The notes below the pieces were generated by a model. The model searched no databases and had not been told where the DNA came from. It saw only the letters and a list, made by a program, of their open reading frames with translations. A program made the translations under genes and the position numbers. This document shows positions 8,035 through 18,791 of a DNA stretch of 60,242 bases, one piece after another (the stretch's first letter is position 1; each line of letters begins with the position of its first letter). The stretch is from Proteus hauseri ATCC 700826 (GTDB lineage: Bacteria > Pseudomonadota > Gammaproteobacteria > Enterobacterales > Enterobacteriaceae): the NCBI RefSeq assembly GCF_001654965.1, contig NZ_LXEV01000033.1:1-60242 (forward strand), given 5' to 3'.

Positions 8035-9374
8035 TACTGATAAGTCTCTTGCCACTCGATAATAATGTTCTGTTCTAATGTTGCTTTTCCCTCAAGAGTA
8101 ACAAAAGTATTAACCGCTGCAATTAATGTATCATTGAAATAAATCAATGGGATACGAGTTCTACGCCAAGGTGCAATACCCAATTCTTGCCAGATTTTTT
8201 TGCTATGTCTTGGGAGTTCTCTGCCAACAATACGCAAAGATGGCTGAGTAAGACCAAAACGAACGGTGACCTTCTCCGTGTTATAAGGTGCTCGGATCAC
8301 CATTTCTTGGCCTTGTGCTACTGCTGAATGAACAATTAACACCCCTAAAGCTTCAGGTAAAACTAATGGCTGAGGTAATGACCATTCAATAACTTTATCT
8401 ATTGGTTCATTGATGATAGGAATAAGATAAAGCCGTTTCTTATAACGGCGCACTTCATCCTCAATAAAGCGTAACCTAGGTTCAGCACCTTCTTTGGCTA
8501 AGGCTACTTCTTCCCACAAACGTAAAATCTGTTCCCTTGAAGGCATCGCTTTGTTTAAATAAGCAAACCAACGTCTTAATAAAGCATTACGTTTTATTGT
8601 ACTGCACATTGCAAGAGCATCGATATCAACGCTATTTTGCTTGTCCATTAATAAATTAAGCTCTGAATCAAGTAATTCGTCTAACAGTGCTTCTTGCTCA
8701 CCACAAAGTGCGGCACTACGGGTGACAGCTTGAGAGAAGTGATCCCACCGTTGAGTTAATAGTGGCATGATATGTAAGCGTAAAAAATTACGGTCATAGC
8801 GATCATCTTGATTACTATCGTCTTCAATCCAATGTAAATTTTGCTGATTTGCATAGTCTTCAACTTGCTTACGCGTGATATTTAATAATGGGCGAAGCAA
8901 GTAACTATGCTCAAATGGCATCTTAGCGGGCATAGATGAAAGTCCCGCGGGCCCACTTCCTCGTTTTAATGCCAGAAAAAAGGTTTCAGCTTGATCATCT
9001 TGATGTTGTGCCGTAACTAGGACTTGTTGTGGTTGTAGATGTTTTCGATAAGCCTGATAACGAGCCTCTCGCGCACCACTTTCAATGCCTGCGCTTTTAC
9101 TTTCAACCTGCACTCTTTCACTGATAAAGGCAACATTCCACTGTTGGCAAAACTGTTCACAATGTTTTAGCCAATCATCTGCTTTAGCATTTAATCCGTG
9201 ATGTACGTAAATAGCAGTTAACTCTAAGGGTAACTGGTATTCATCGCGTAAACGAACGAGCCCTTGTAATAAAACCGTTGAATCAACACCACCACTAAAA
9301 CCGACTAAAATTGCCGAGTGATGACCCATTTGTTGTTTAATTTCATTAAGGATAGGATTAGAACTCAGTGCCAT
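8034..9374 (-). CDS. tilS: tRNA(Ile)-lysidine synthetase
   Basis: TilS modifies C34 of the CAU-anticodon tRNA-Ile2 to lysidine with ATP and lysine, so that it reads AUA. The PP-loop ATPase motif SGGVDS is at residues 27-32. The typical AQHQDDQAET segment follows, then the TilS substrate-binding and C-terminal domains. I chose the ATG at 9374 (446 aa), which matches the E. coli N-terminus. A GTG 69 bp upstream extends the frame but adds residues without family support. The ribosome site at the chosen start is weak. Confidence 0.95.
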   Translation of the reverse strand: MALSSNPILNEIKQQMGHHSAILVGFSGGVDSTVLLQGLVRLRDEYQLPLELTAIYVHHGLNAKADDWLKHCEQFCQQWNVAFISERVQVESKSAGIESGAREARYQAYRKHLQPQQVLVTAQHQDDQAETFFLALKRGSGPAGLSSMPAKMPFEHSYLLRPLLNITRKQVEDYANQQNLHWIEDDSNQDDRYDRNFLRLHIMPLLTQRWDHFSQAVTRSAALCGEQEALLDELLDSELNLLMDKQNSVDIDALAMCSTIKRNALLRRWFAYLNKAMPSREQILRLWEEVALAKEGAEPRLRFIEDEVRRYKKRLYLIPIINEPIDKVIEWSLPQPLVLPEALGVLIVHSAVAQGQEMVIRAPYNTEKVTVRFGLTQPSLRIVGRELPRHSKKIWQELGIAPWRRTRIPLIYFNDTLIAAVNTFVTLEGKATLEQNIIIEWQETYQ

Positions 9375-9484
9375 AGCATTATCATTTATCAGTAAAATTC
9401 TGGTGATTATGTTAAGTCTTTTGCCTCGCTTTTGCACTAACACAAAACATATTGATAATTAAAACAAAAAAGAAAACACAAAAA

Positions 9485-9512
9485 AAAGCAGAATAGTTAT
9501 TATTCTGCTTTC
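9485..9512 (-). terminator. Terminator downstream of accA
   Basis: On the minus strand AAAGCAGAATA pairs with TATTCTGCTTT around a short loop, followed by TTTTTTTT (9479-9487). It probably ends the long uppS-to-accA transcription unit. Confidence 0.9.
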
Positions 9513-9545
9513 TTAATCATTAAACCTAAATTGCTGTTATAAAAA

Positions 9546-10505
9546 TTAACAGTAACCGTATTCCATTAAACGTTGGTAACGGCGGTTTTTTAATTCTTCT
9601 GATTCAAATGCATCTAACTCTTCTAAATCAGCTTTAATTTGCGCTTTTAGTGAAGTTGCAATTTCATCGTAATTACGATGTGCACCACCTAAAGGTTCCG
9701 CAATAACGTTATCAATAAGTTTTAGCTCTTTTAAGCGATTCGCAGTAATTCCCATCGCTTCTGCAGCTAAAGGTGCTTTATCTGCACTTTTCCAAAGAAT
9801 TGAAGCACAACCTTCTGGTGAGATAACAGAATAAGTACTGTATTGCAGCATATTAACTTTATCACCGACACCAATAGCTAATGCGCCACCAGAACCACCT
9901 TCGCCAATAACAGTACAGATAATTGGCACACCAAGGCGTGACATCTCTCTTAAATTACGAGCAATAGCTTCAGATTGTCCACGTTCTTCTGCACCTACAC
10001 CAGGATAAGCACCTGGAGTATCAATGAAAGTGATAATTGGCAGATTAAAACGTTGTGCCATTTCCATTAAACGCAGTGCTTTACGGTAGCCTTCTGGTGC
10101 AGGCATACCAAAGTTACGACGAATTTTTTCTTTGGTTTCGCGCCCTTTTTGGTGCCCAATAACCATAATAGGACGACCATCTAAACGAGCAATACCACCC
10201 ACTATCGCTTTATCATCAGCATAAGCACGGTCGCCAGCTAATTCTTGGAAGTCAGTAAAAATACGATGAATATAGTCCAGTGTATAAGGTCTTAATGGAT
10301 GACGAGCAAGTTGTGCAACTTGCCATGATCCAAGATCAGAGAAAATCTTACGTGTTAGCTCTAGGCTTTTTTCTCTTAGGCGCGAGACTTCTTCATCAAT
10401 ATTAATATCAATTTTTTCATCATGTTGGCTAACTGCGGTCAGCGAATCAATTTTCGCTTCTAACTCGGCAATTGGCTGTTCAAAATCCAGAAAATTAAGA
10501 CTCAT
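9546..10505 (-). CDS. accA: Acetyl-CoA carboxylase, carboxyltransferase alpha subunit
   Basis: AccA pairs with AccD to transfer CO2 from carboxybiotin to acetyl-CoA, giving malonyl-CoA for fatty acid synthesis. The protein has 319 aa as in E. coli. It opens with [20 protein letters not shown] and contains the crotonase-fold core with [20 protein letters not shown] and [11 protein letters not shown] (oxyanion-hole region). It lies 12 bp downstream of dnaE, the usual enterobacterial arrangement. Confidence 0.98.
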   Translation of the reverse strand: MSLNFLDFEQPIAELEAKIDSLTAVSQHDEKIDINIDEEVSRLREKSLELTRKIFSDLGSWQVAQLARHPLRPYTLDYIHRIFTDFQELAGDRAYADDKAIVGGIARLDGRPIMVIGHQKGRETKEKIRRNFGMPAPEGYRKALRLMEMAQRFNLPIITFIDTPGAYPGVGAEERGQSEAIARNLREMSRLGVPIICTVIGEGGSGGALAIGVGDKVNMLQYSTYSVISPEGCASILWKSADKAPLAAEAMGITANRLKELKLIDNVIAEPLGGAHRNYDEIATSLKAQIKADLEELDAFESEELKNRRYQRLMEYGYC

Positions 10506-10517
10506 AACATTCCTATT

Positions 10518-13500
10518 CTAGTCAAATTCTAATTCCACCTGCTCATTACCCAGCAGAGTTCGCAGATCGGTCAAAAGCATATCCGTTGGCGTTATACGCC
10601 ATGTCGCACCGAATCGTAGGCGGGCGCAGGCATCGTGCTTTTGAAAATAAAGATGAACCGGTATCGTGCCTGAACGATGTGGCTCTAAAACGCCGCGAAG
10701 ACGATTTAATAATTGCTCATTAATTTGCCTGTCCGACAACGATATAGCAAGCCCTCTTGCATATTTTTCACGGGCTTCGCTTATATCCATAAGCTCACGG
10801 ACAGTCATTTTAAGCCCACCGTTGAAATCATCAAAGCTGACCTGCCCGGTAGCAATTAAAATTCGATCTTTTTCCAATAAATGTTGGTATTTATCCAATG
10901 CATCGGAAAATAACATAATTTCAAGCCGACCAGAACGATCATCAAGGGTACATACCCCAATTCGATTACCTCGTTTAGTGGTAAAGACTTTAGATGCCAA
11001 GACTAAACCAGCAACTTTAACCATTTGGCCACGAGGAGTCGGTGTCAGATCTTTTAGACGCGTCCCAGCCGCGTATCGTTCAATTTCTTTTAAATAACGA
11101 GTGATGGGATGACCCGTTAAATATAAACCAAGTGTTTCTCTTTCACCCTCTAAAACAACCTGCTCTGGCCACTTAGGCACATTAGCATAAGAGCGCTCAA
11201 CTTGCTCTGGTGCTTCAGCTAACACACCAAACATATCCGATTGCCCTATAGCTTCGGCTTTAGCATGTTGATCTGCCGCTTTTAGCGCATCTTCTAATGA
11301 AGACATTAATGCAGCACGATGAGGGCCAAGTTTATCAAATGCACCAGCCATGATCAGTTTTTCCATGACACGGCGATTTAATTTTTTCGTTTCTGTTCTG
11401 GCACTTAAATCAAAGATATCTTTAAAATGACCACCTTGCTGACGCGCCTCAACAATAGCTTCAATTGGCCCTTCGCCAACACCTTTTATTGCACCAATAC
11501 CATAAACTATTTCACCTTCATCATTAACGTGAAAATGATAAAGACCACTATTGATATCTGGCGGTAAAACTTTTAAGCCCATACGCCAGCATTCATCCAC
11601 TAATCCAACGACTTTTTCAGTGTTATCCATATCAGCAGTCATTACTGCTGCCATAAATTCTGCTGGATAGTGTGTTTTTAGCCATAGTGTTTGATAAGAA
11701 ACCAGAGCATAAGCGGCAGAGTGAGATTTGTTAAATCCATAACCTGCGAATTTCTCCACAAGGTCAAAGATCCTCATGGCTAATTCGCCATCGACGCCAT
11801 TTTTAATCGCACCCTCTTCAAAAACAGAGCGCTGTTTTGCCATTTCTTCAGGTTTTTTCTTACCCATGGCGCGTCGTAACATATCTGCGCCACCCAGTGT
11901 GTATCCAGCCAATACTTGGGCTATTTGCATAACCTGTTCTTGATACAAAATAACACCATAGGTAGGCTCTAAAACTGGTTGCAGACTCTCATGTTGCCAT
12001 TTCACATCAGGGTAAGAAATTTCTTCAACACCATGTTTACGGTCGATAAAGTTATCAACCATTCCTGATTGCAAAGGCCCAGGCCTAAACAATGCAACAA
12101 GGGCTATCATATCTTCAAAACAGTCAGGGCGTAGACGTTTAATTAAGTCTTTCATACCACGGGATTCCAACTGGAATACCGCTGTAGTTTCAGAGCGCTG
12201 TAACATATCAAAACTGCGTTGATCTGTGAGGGGGATCGCTGCAATATCTACAGGTTCAAGCTCTTTTTTTGCGCGCCGGGCATTAATCATTTCTAATGCC
12301 CAGTTAATAATTGTTAGTGTCCGTAAGCCCAAAAAGTCAAACTTCACCAGCCCTGCATATTCGACATCATTCTTATCAAATTGGGTAACTGGGTTGTTTC
12401 CTTCCGCATCACAATAAAGTGGCGCGAAATCGGTAATTTTAGTCGGAGCAATGACCACACCGCCCGCATGTTTTCCTGCATTTCGCGTTACCCCTTCTAA
12501 TTTACGCGCCATATCGATAAGGGCTTTCACCTCTTCATCAGCGTTATAAATTTCAGGTAATTGTGGCTCGGCTTCAAACGCTTTTTCTAACGTCATACCT
12601 GGGTCTGGCGGAACAAGCTTTGAAATTCTATCGACAAAACCGTAAGGATGTCCTAATACACGTCCTACATCACGAATAACCGCTTTTGCCGCCATCGTAC
12701 CGAAGGTAATGATCTGAGATACTGCATCACGACCATACATTTCAGCAACATGGTCGATAACTCGGTCGCGTTTTTCCATACAGAAGTCGACGTCGAAATC
12801 GGGCATGGAAACACGTTCAGGGTTAAGAAAACGTTCAAAGAGTAAGTCAAATTCTAATGGATCAAGGTCAGTAATTTTTAACGAATAGGCCACCAGCGAA
12901 CCTGCACCAGAACCACGACCTGGCCCTACAGGTACGCCATTATCCTTGGACCACTGAATAAACTCCATCACGATAAGGAAGTAACCCGGAAATCCCATTT
13001 GGTTAATAACTTTTAATTCTATATCGAGACGTTCATCATATTCAGGACGTTTCTTTTTGCGTTCTTCTGGATCCGGAAAAAGAAAAGCTAAACGTTCTTC
13101 TAACCCTTCTTTTGATTTCTTAACTAAGAAATCTTCTGTACTCATATCCCCTGTTGGAAATTGAGGAAGAAAGTATTCACCTAACCTAATTGTGACATTA
13201 CAACGTTTGGCAATTTCAACGCTGTTTTCTAATGCTTCAGGAATATCAGCAAACAGCTCACACATTTCTTCTTCTGTGCGCATATATTGCTGTGGGCTGT
13301 AATTTTTGGGACGCTTGGGATCCGAAAGTGTAAAACCATCATGAATAGCGACGCGAATTTCATGAGCATCAAAATCCCCCGCGTCAAGAAAGCAGACCTC
13401 ATTTGTTGCAACAACAGGAAGCCCCGTTTCAGCAGCTAAAGCAACCGCCTGATGAAGATAAGCTTCTTCATCAGGACGACCTGTACGGATCAACTCTAGA

Positions 13501-14000
13501 TAATAACTATCAGGGAAATGCGTTTGATAATATTCAAGACATTGGTCAACTAATGGACGATTACCACGAAGTAAAAATTTACCAACATCCCCCATTCTGC
13601 CGCCAGAGATTAGCAACAACCCTTCTTTATAGGTTGTTAGCCATTCTTGTTTAATAACAGGGCCGGCAGCGCCATAGCCATGTTTATAAGCTTCAGAAAT
13701 AAGTAACGTAAGATTTTGATAGCCAACATTATTACGTGCAAGAATAGTTAGGTGAGCATACTCATCACCTAATAGTTCAGTTTCAAGATAAACATCAGCA
13801 CCCACTATAGGTTTAACACCTGCACCGTGAGCTGCGCCATAAAATTTCACTAACCCACATAAGTTAGTAAAATCAGTAATCGCAAAAGCAGGCATTCCCA
13901 GCGAAGCCACTTTCTTCACAAGAGGCCCAGTTTTTGCCAATCCATCGATCATTGAATAATCGCTGTGAACCCTAAGATGGATAAAACGAGGATCTGCCAT
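10518..14000 (-). CDS. dnaE: DNA polymerase III alpha subunit
   Basis: This is the replicative polymerase subunit. The N-terminal PHP domain shows [13 protein letters not shown]. The catalytic aspartates are in PDFDVDFC near residue 400. The finger and thumb region carries the conserved [14 protein letters not shown]. The helix-hairpin-helix and OB-fold region ([18 protein letters not shown]) lies near 990-1010, followed by the tau-binding C-terminus. Length is 1160 aa, exactly that of E. coli DnaE. It is 22 bp downstream of rnhB and 12 bp upstream of accA. Confidence 0.99.
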   Translation of the reverse strand: MADPRFIHLRVHSDYSMIDGLAKTGPLVKKVASLGMPAFAITDFTNLCGLVKFYGAAHGAGVKPIVGADVYLETELLGDEYAHLTILARNNVGYQNLTLLISEAYKHGYGAAGPVIKQEWLTTYKEGLLLISGGRMGDVGKFLLRGNRPLVDQCLEYYQTHFPDSYYLELIRTGRPDEEAYLHQAVALAAETGLPVVATNEVCFLDAGDFDAHEIRVAIHDGFTLSDPKRPKNYSPQQYMRTEEEMCELFADIPEALENSVEIAKRCNVTIRLGEYFLPQFPTGDMSTEDFLVKKSKEGLEERLAFLFPDPEERKKKRPEYDERLDIELKVINQMGFPGYFLIVMEFIQWSKDNGVPVGPGRGSGAGSLVAYSLKITDLDPLEFDLLFERFLNPERVSMPDFDVDFCMEKRDRVIDHVAEMYGRDAVSQIITFGTMAAKAVIRDVGRVLGHPYGFVDRISKLVPPDPGMTLEKAFEAEPQLPEIYNADEEVKALIDMARKLEGVTRNAGKHAGGVVIAPTKITDFAPLYCDAEGNNPVTQFDKNDVEYAGLVKFDFLGLRTLTIINWALEMINARRAKKELEPVDIAAIPLTDQRSFDMLQRSETTAVFQLESRGMKDLIKRLRPDCFEDMIALVALFRPGPLQSGMVDNFIDRKHGVEEISYPDVKWQHESLQPVLEPTYGVILYQEQVMQIAQVLAGYTLGGADMLRRAMGKKKPEEMAKQRSVFEEGAIKNGVDGELAMRIFDLVEKFAGYGFNKSHSAAYALVSYQTLWLKTHYPAEFMAAVMTADMDNTEKVVGLVDECWRMGLKVLPPDINSGLYHFHVNDEGEIVYGIGAIKGVGEGPIEAIVEARQQGGHFKDIFDLSARTETKKLNRRVMEKLIMAGAFDKLGPHRAALMSSLEDALKAADQHAKAEAIGQSDMFGVLAEAPEQVERSYANVPKWPEQVVLEGERETLGLYLTGHPITRYLKEIERYAAGTRLKDLTPTPRGQMVKVAGLVLASKVFTTKRGNRIGVCTLDDRSGRLEIMLFSDALDKYQHLLEKDRILIATGQVSFDDFNGGLKMTVRELMDISEAREKYARGLAISLSDRQINEQLLNRLRGVLEPHRSGTIPVHLYFQKHDACARLRFGATWRITPTDMLLTDLRTLLGNEQVELEFD

Positions 14001-14022
14001 AATTCTTTAATTACTCTGTGGG

Positions 14023-14613
14023 TTACTCTAAGTTTAAGGCGCGTTTTACAGGAGCAAAACTTTTTCGGTGATAAGGTGTTGCACCTAATAAAGCCAGTTT
14101 TTCCATATGAAAAGCCGTTGGATAGCCTTTATGTTTAGCAAAACCATATTCAGGATAAAGTGTATCTAACGCTTCCATTTCTCTATCACGAGTGACTTTA
14201 GCCAAAATCGATGCTGCACTTATTTCTTGCACAAGACTATCGCCTTTTATTACGGCTTGAGATGCCATCGGTAATGTTGGACAACGATTACCGTCCACTA
14301 ACACCATATCTGGTGTTAATGATAATCCAGCAACAGCACGCTCCATCGCCTTCATTGTTGCCCAAAGAATATTAAGTTGATCAATTTCTTCAGGTTCCGC
14401 TCGCCCAATTGCCCAGCACAATGCTTTTTCTTTTATTTCATCATAAAGCGCATTACGTTTCTTTTCCGTCAGCTTTTTAGAGTCATTTAATCCTTCTATT
14501 GGATTAGCGGGATCTAAAATTACTGCTGCTGTTACAACTGCGCCGACTAAAGGCCCACGGCCAACTTCATCAACACCAGCGATACAATTTGCTTTTGGAT
14601 ATACAAATTCCAT
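14023..14613 (-). CDS. rnhB: Ribonuclease HII
   Basis: RNase HII nicks RNA-DNA hybrids 5' of single ribonucleotides and starts ribonucleotide excision repair. The catalytic start [15 protein letters not shown] places Asp15 and Glu16 in the active site, and further catalytic aspartates lie in VLVDG and the later TRD segment. Length is 196 aa (E. coli 198). Its start is 2 bp from the lpxB stop, implying coupled translation in the lpx operon. Confidence 0.97.
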   Translation of the reverse strand: MEFVYPKANCIAGVDEVGRGPLVGAVVTAAVILDPANPIEGLNDSKKLTEKKRNALYDEIKEKALCWAIGRAEPEEIDQLNILWATMKAMERAVAGLSLTPDMVLVDGNRCPTLPMASQAVIKGDSLVQEISAASILAKVTRDREMEALDTLYPEYGFAKHKGYPTAFHMEKLALLGATPYHRKSFAPVKRALNLE

Positions 14614-14615
14614 TA

Positions 14616-15785
14616 TTAACCTGCCAATTCTAATACTGCGTTCGCTGCTTGCTCATCAGCATTACAACGAATAGCTGAATGTAGCTGTAAAAATGTCTCT
14701 TTTAATTGCTGCACTTTTTCGTTGTCAGTTAAAAGGGGCAAAAGTTGTTCTGCTAACGCCTCTGGCTTGCAATCTTCTTGCAATAACTCTTTTATAATTT
14801 CTCGTCCTGCCAATAAATTAGGCAAAGAGACATAAGGCGTTTTAACTAATTTTTTTGCTAACCAAAAAGTAAAAGGTTTCATACGATAGCCTACAACCAT
14901 TGGACATTTTGTTAGCATACATTCTAAAGCTGCGGTGCCTGATGCAAGTAAAGTCGCATCACTGGCAGTCATTGCTTCTCTCGCTTGACCATCTAACAAC
15001 TGAATATCAAGCTCAGGAGCAACAGCTTGATGAATTTGTTCAAACTGAGCTCGGCGTTTTGCATTTACCAGCGGTACTAAAATATGTAGTGCAGGAATAT
15101 GTTGTTTTAGTAATTTTGCTGTTTTTATAAAATCAGCACTCAACATTTCTACTTCAGCATGACGACTTCCTGGTAATAATGCTAAACAGGTAACATTTTC
15201 AGCAATACCTAGATGCTCTCTAGCTGCATTCTTGTCTGGATTAAGTGCAATAGCATCTGCCATTGTGTGACCAATAAACCGACAAGGAACCTGATATTTA
15301 TCGTAAAACGCTTTTTCAAAAGGAAGAAAAGCCAACACTAAATCCGTAGCTTTACCAATTTTGAAAACGCGTTTTTGACGCCAAGCCCATACAGAAGGGC
15401 TGACATAATGAATTGTTTTAATCCCTTTTTGCTTTAAACGCCCTTCAAGGGTGATATTAAAGTCTGGGGCATCAATTCCAACAAAAACGTCGGGTTTAAG
15501 TTCTGAAAACCGCTGAGTAAGATCTTTTCTGATCTTAAGTAATCTGGGTAAACGTTCTAAAACTTCGACGATCCCCATAACCGCGAGCTCCTCCATCTCG
15601 TACCAAGCTTCACAACCTTCAGCTTGCATAAGAGGACCAGCTACACCAACAAAGCGGATATTAGGATGTTTGAGTTTAAGAGCGCGGATTAAACCCGCGC
15701 CCAGGATATCACCGGACGTTTCACCAGCTACTAAGCCGATAACTAACGGACGCTGATCAATAGATGGTTGGCCTGACAAGGTCAT
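14616..15785 (-). CDS. lpxB: Lipid-A-disaccharide synthase
   Basis: LpxB joins UDP-2,3-diacylglucosamine and lipid X to make the lipid A disaccharide at the inner membrane surface. This GT19 glycosyltransferase has the N-terminal [14 protein letters not shown] motif near residues 18-31, with [10 protein letters not shown] and the [10 protein letters not shown] donor-site motif further on. Length is 389 aa (E. coli 382). It starts 7 bp after the lpxA stop in the order lpxD-fabZ-lpxA-lpxB-rnhB-dnaE. Confidence 0.98.
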   Translation of the reverse strand: MTLSGQPSIDQRPLVIGLVAGETSGDILGAGLIRALKLKHPNIRFVGVAGPLMQAEGCEAWYEMEELAVMGIVEVLERLPRLLKIRKDLTQRFSELKPDVFVGIDAPDFNITLEGRLKQKGIKTIHYVSPSVWAWRQKRVFKIGKATDLVLAFLPFEKAFYDKYQVPCRFIGHTMADAIALNPDKNAAREHLGIAENVTCLALLPGSRHAEVEMLSADFIKTAKLLKQHIPALHILVPLVNAKRRAQFEQIHQAVAPELDIQLLDGQAREAMTASDATLLASGTAALECMLTKCPMVVGYRMKPFTFWLAKKLVKTPYVSLPNLLAGREIIKELLQEDCKPEALAEQLLPLLTDNEKVQQLKETFLQLHSAIRCNADEQAANAVLELAG

Positions 15786-15792
15786 ATCCTAA

Positions 15793-16596
15793 TTAGCGAA
15801 TAATGCCACGGTTGGATTGTGCTGAGTGCTCAAGAAAATCACTGAACATTTTGACATACGGGTTATTATTATCCGCAACCAATTGTCCAATTTCTTCACG
15901 TGCTTCTTCCAGCGTTTTACCATTACGATAAAGTATTTTGTAAGCATTACGAATAGCGTGAAGATCTTCCTTAGCAAAACCTCGACGTTTTAATCCTTCG
16001 ATATTTAGTCCATAAGGTGTTGCATGGTTTCCTTGTGCAATAACAAAAGGAGGAACATCTTGTGCAACCCCTGAACATCCGCCAACCATTACATGGGAAC
16101 CAATTTGGCAAAATTGATGAACCGCACTCATGCCACCAATAATAACGAAATCCCCTAAAGTGACATGTCCGCCAAGGGTGCCATTATTCGCAATGATACA
16201 ACGATCACCAATAATACAGTCATGAGCGACATGTGTATTGATCATCAGTAAATTGTCATTACCAATCTTGGTTAAGTTGCCACCTTGTGTCGTGCCACGA
16301 TGAATTGTCACACTTTCACGAATAAGGTTGCGATCACCAATAATCACTTCGGTCGGTTCACCACGATATTTCAGATCCTGATTAGCTTCACCTATCGAGG
16401 CAAACTGATAAATTTGATTATCACGACCAATACGGGTATGCCCATTAATAACAACGTGAGATTTAATATCGCTACCTTCACCAATCTCAACATTGCCACC
16501 AATAACGCAAAAAGGGCCAATGCGAACATTAGCACCAATTACCGCACCCTCTTCAACAATTGAAGAAGGGTGAATTACTGCGGATTTATCTATCAT
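15793..16596 (-). CDS. lpxA: UDP-N-acetylglucosamine acyltransferase
   Basis: LpxA carries out the first step of lipid A synthesis, moving 3-hydroxymyristate from acyl carrier protein to O3 of UDP-GlcNAc. The protein is a left-handed beta-helix of hexapeptide repeats ([20 protein letters not shown] and others). The catalytic histidine is in INTHVAHDC near residue 125. Length is 267 aa, about five more than E. coli; the extra residues are in the C-terminal region. It overlaps no neighbour and follows fabZ by 3 bp. Confidence 0.98.
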   Translation of the reverse strand: MIDKSAVIHPSSIVEEGAVIGANVRIGPFCVIGGNVEIGEGSDIKSHVVINGHTRIGRDNQIYQFASIGEANQDLKYRGEPTEVIIGDRNLIRESVTIHRGTTQGGNLTKIGNDNLLMINTHVAHDCIIGDRCIIANNGTLGGHVTLGDFVIIGGMSAVHQFCQIGSHVMVGGCSGVAQDVPPFVIAQGNHATPYGLNIEGLKRRGFAKEDLHAIRNAYKILYRNGKTLEEAREEIGQLVADNNNPYVKMFSDFLEHSAQSNRGIIR

Positions 16597-16599
16597 AGG

Positions 16600-17052
16600 C
16601 TAAACCTCACGGCGGCGAGCACACATCATCTCAGCTTCGCAAGCAATTTCTCCATCGACTTTAGCGACGCCTTTAAAGCGTGCAACACCACGGCGTTCTT
16701 TAATGAATTCAACTTCTAGGATCATCTGATCACCAGGTAAGACAGGACGTTTAAAGCGAGCACCATCAATAGCAGCAAAATAGTAAAGTTCAACGGGCTC
16801 CAGTTTACCTACACTTTTAAATGCTAAAATACCTGTTGCCTGTGCCATCGCTTCTAAAATCAACACGCCAGGAAAAATAGGTTTACCCGGAAAGTGACCT
16901 TGAAAGAAAGGCTCATTAAAAGATACATTTTTTACTGCTCTTAGAAATTTCCCTTCTTCAAAATCAAGGACACGATCAACCAATAAGAATGGGTAACGGT
17001 GTGGAAGTAAATCTAAAATTTCTTCGATTTGCAGAGTATGATTCTCACTCAT
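16600..17052 (-). CDS. fabZ: 3-hydroxyacyl-[acyl-carrier-protein] dehydratase FabZ
   Basis: FabZ dehydrates 3-hydroxyacyl-ACP in fatty acid elongation and competes with LpxA and LpxD for 3-hydroxymyristoyl-ACP. The hotdog fold shows [14 protein letters not shown]. The catalytic pair is His in [13 protein letters not shown] and Glu in LILEAMAQ. Length is 150 aa (E. coli 151). It follows lpxD after a 124-bp gap that carries a strong hairpin. Confidence 0.98.
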   Translation of the reverse strand: MSENHTLQIEEILDLLPHRYPFLLVDRVLDFEEGKFLRAVKNVSFNEPFFQGHFPGKPIFPGVLILEAMAQATGILAFKSVGKLEPVELYYFAAIDGARFKRPVLPGDQMILEVEFIKERRGVARFKGVAKVDGEIACEAEMMCARRREV

Positions 17053-17100
17053 TGCAATACTCTTCCTGTCTAATAAAACTGAGTCTAATTAATAATGACA

Positions 17101-17141
17101 CGACCTGCTGTGACTCAAAAAGTGAGTTAACTCGCAGGTCG
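17101..17141 (-). promoter_or_regulatory. Strong hairpin in the lpxD-fabZ gap
   Basis: Perfect outer arms CGACCTGC (17101-17108) and GCAGGTCG (17134-17141) enclose a second pairing between GACTCA and TGAGTT. In the mRNA sense (minus strand) it is not followed by a U-run, so it does not look like a Rho-independent terminator. Possible roles are RNA processing or differential stability inside the operon. Confidence 0.5.
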
Positions 17142-17176
17142 CAAAATGGGTAACAATAGTCTGACGACATGTTTTG

Positions 17177-18205
17177 TTACTTATCGCTACTTTCTACTTG
17201 ACGTTCTAGCGACTTTAGCCTTTTTTGCATTTCATCAATTCGCAACACAAGTGCTGCGGTTTTACGCCATGCTTTGTTAGGTTGTAACGGGATACCTGAT
17301 GAATAAACACCCGGCTCAGTGATAGGACGCATTACCATACCCATTCCTGTTACCGTTACTTTATCACAGATTTCCATATGACCATTGATAACACTTGCTC
17401 CACCAATCATACAGTAGCGCCCTATTTTCAGGCTGCCCGCCATAATGACACCACCCGCAACTGCGGTATTGTCACCAATAATGACGTTATGTGCGATTTG
17501 GCACTGGTTATCAATGATAACACCATTACCAATAACTGTGTTATCTAATGCGCCACGGTCGATAGTTGTACATGCACCAATTTCAACACGATCACCAATC
17601 ACAACAGAACCAAGTTGTGGGATTTTAATCCAGTTACCGCGCTCATTGGCATAACCAAAACCATCCGAACCAATTACAGTACCAGATTGAATTAAGCAAT
17701 CTTTACCAATAATAACTTCATGATAAATAGATACATTTGCCCATAAACGACTATTATCACCGATACATGCTTTTTTACCAACAAAACATCCTGCGCCAAT
17801 CACAACGTTATCACCCAGTTCAACGCCTGATTCAATCACAGCATTTGCACCAACTGAAACATTCTGACCTAATTTAGCCTCAGGCGAAATGACAGCCGTT
17901 GGATGAATATCTTGCGCTGGGCTTGGTGTTGTATCCATTATCTGAGCCATTTGTGCGTAGGCAAGATAAGGATTTTTTACAACAAGTGCCGCGACTGGGC
18001 AAAAAGGAAGATCCGCCTCAGTTAAAACAACCGCGGCTGCCTTACACTCAGTTAATTTTTCACGATAACGGCTATCGGAAAGAAATGTAATTTGTTCACT
18101 ATTTGCTAGGCTCATTGAAGCAAGACCGGCGATGGTAATATCACCATCGCCGTGTAACTGTGCATTCAACTGCTGCGCAAGCGAAGCTAATCGAATTGAA
18201 GACAT
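17177..18205 (-). CDS. lpxD: UDP-3-O-(3-hydroxymyristoyl)glucosamine N-acyltransferase
   Basis: LpxD adds the N-linked 3-hydroxymyristoyl chain in the third step of lipid A synthesis. An N-terminal uridine-binding domain (about 1-100) precedes a long left-handed beta-helix of hexapeptide repeats. The catalytic histidine lies in [14 protein letters not shown] near residue 240. A C-terminal alpha-helix ([13 protein letters not shown]) is present. Length is 342 aa (E. coli 341). It starts 3 bp after the skp stop. Confidence 0.98.
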   Translation of the reverse strand: MSSIRLASLAQQLNAQLHGDGDITIAGLASMSLANSEQITFLSDSRYREKLTECKAAAVVLTEADLPFCPVAALVVKNPYLAYAQMAQIMDTTPSPAQDIHPTAVISPEAKLGQNVSVGANAVIESGVELGDNVVIGAGCFVGKKACIGDNSRLWANVSIYHEVIIGKDCLIQSGTVIGSDGFGYANERGNWIKIPQLGSVVIGDRVEIGACTTIDRGALDNTVIGNGVIIDNQCQIAHNVIIGDNTAVAGGVIMAGSLKIGRYCMIGGASVINGHMEICDKVTVTGMGMVMRPITEPGVYSSGIPLQPNKAWRKTAALVLRIDEMQKRLKSLERQVESSDK

Positions 18206-18208
18206 CTA

Positions 18209-18706
18209 TTATTTAACCTGTTTTTGAACCTGAGCAGTAATATCTTTACCATCTGCAAAATAAGGAACAGTATTAGCATCTAAAACAACATCATAGCCTT
18301 CTTTTTTCGCAACAGCATCAACCGCATCTAATACACGTTTCATGATTTTGTTACGTTCTTCAGCTTGGCGACGACTAAAATCTTGCTCAAAAGCTTGCGC
18401 TTTTTGTGCGTAAGCTTCACGTTTAGCAACCAGATCTTTCTCTGTATTTGCACGTTGTGTTGCATTCATTGTCGGTGCGTCTTTCTGATATTTTTCAACT
18501 GCAGTTTGCAGTGCTTTACCTAAATTTTGTAATTCGGTGTCTCGCGATTTGAACTCATTTTCCAATTGTTTCTCTACCGCATCTCGGTTAGGAATTTGTT
18601 GGAGAACTTGACCGATATTCACAACAGCAACATTATCTGCGGCTTGAACACCTGCTGACATCGTCAATGCCATTCCTAAGGCAGCGGCACATAACAATTT
18701 TTTCAC
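18209..18706 (-). CDS. skp: Periplasmic chaperone Skp (OmpH)
   Basis: Skp is a trimeric periplasmic holdase that carries unfolded outer membrane proteins to the Bam complex. I chose the GTG at 18706, preceded by an excellent AAGGAG site, giving 165 aa that begin KKLLCAAALG after the start. A longer frame from 18757 adds 17 residues with no signal-peptide logic. E. coli skp also starts with GTG. The signal peptide cleaves after GVQA. The body is the charged coiled-coil that forms the tentacles, ending in ITAQVQKQVK. It sits between bamA and lpxD. Confidence 0.96.
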   Translation of the reverse strand: MKKLLCAAALGMALTMSAGVQAADNVAVVNIGQVLQQIPNRDAVEKQLENEFKSRDTELQNLGKALQTAVEKYQKDAPTMNATQRANTEKDLVAKREAYAQKAQAFEQDFSRRQAEERNKIMKRVLDAVDAVAKKEGYDVVLDANTVPYFADGKDITAQVQKQVK

Positions 18707-18791
18707 GATATACTCCTTAAAACCTAATATTTTGTCAGAATTTGGATGCCTTTTCATTTAGATGAATAAGGCATCAACTTTACTTACATCG

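Noticed and set aside
9375-9443. Extended tilS start (GTG at 9443) adding 23 residues.
   Set aside because: The extra residues do not resemble the family N-terminus; the ATG at 9374 gives the expected length.
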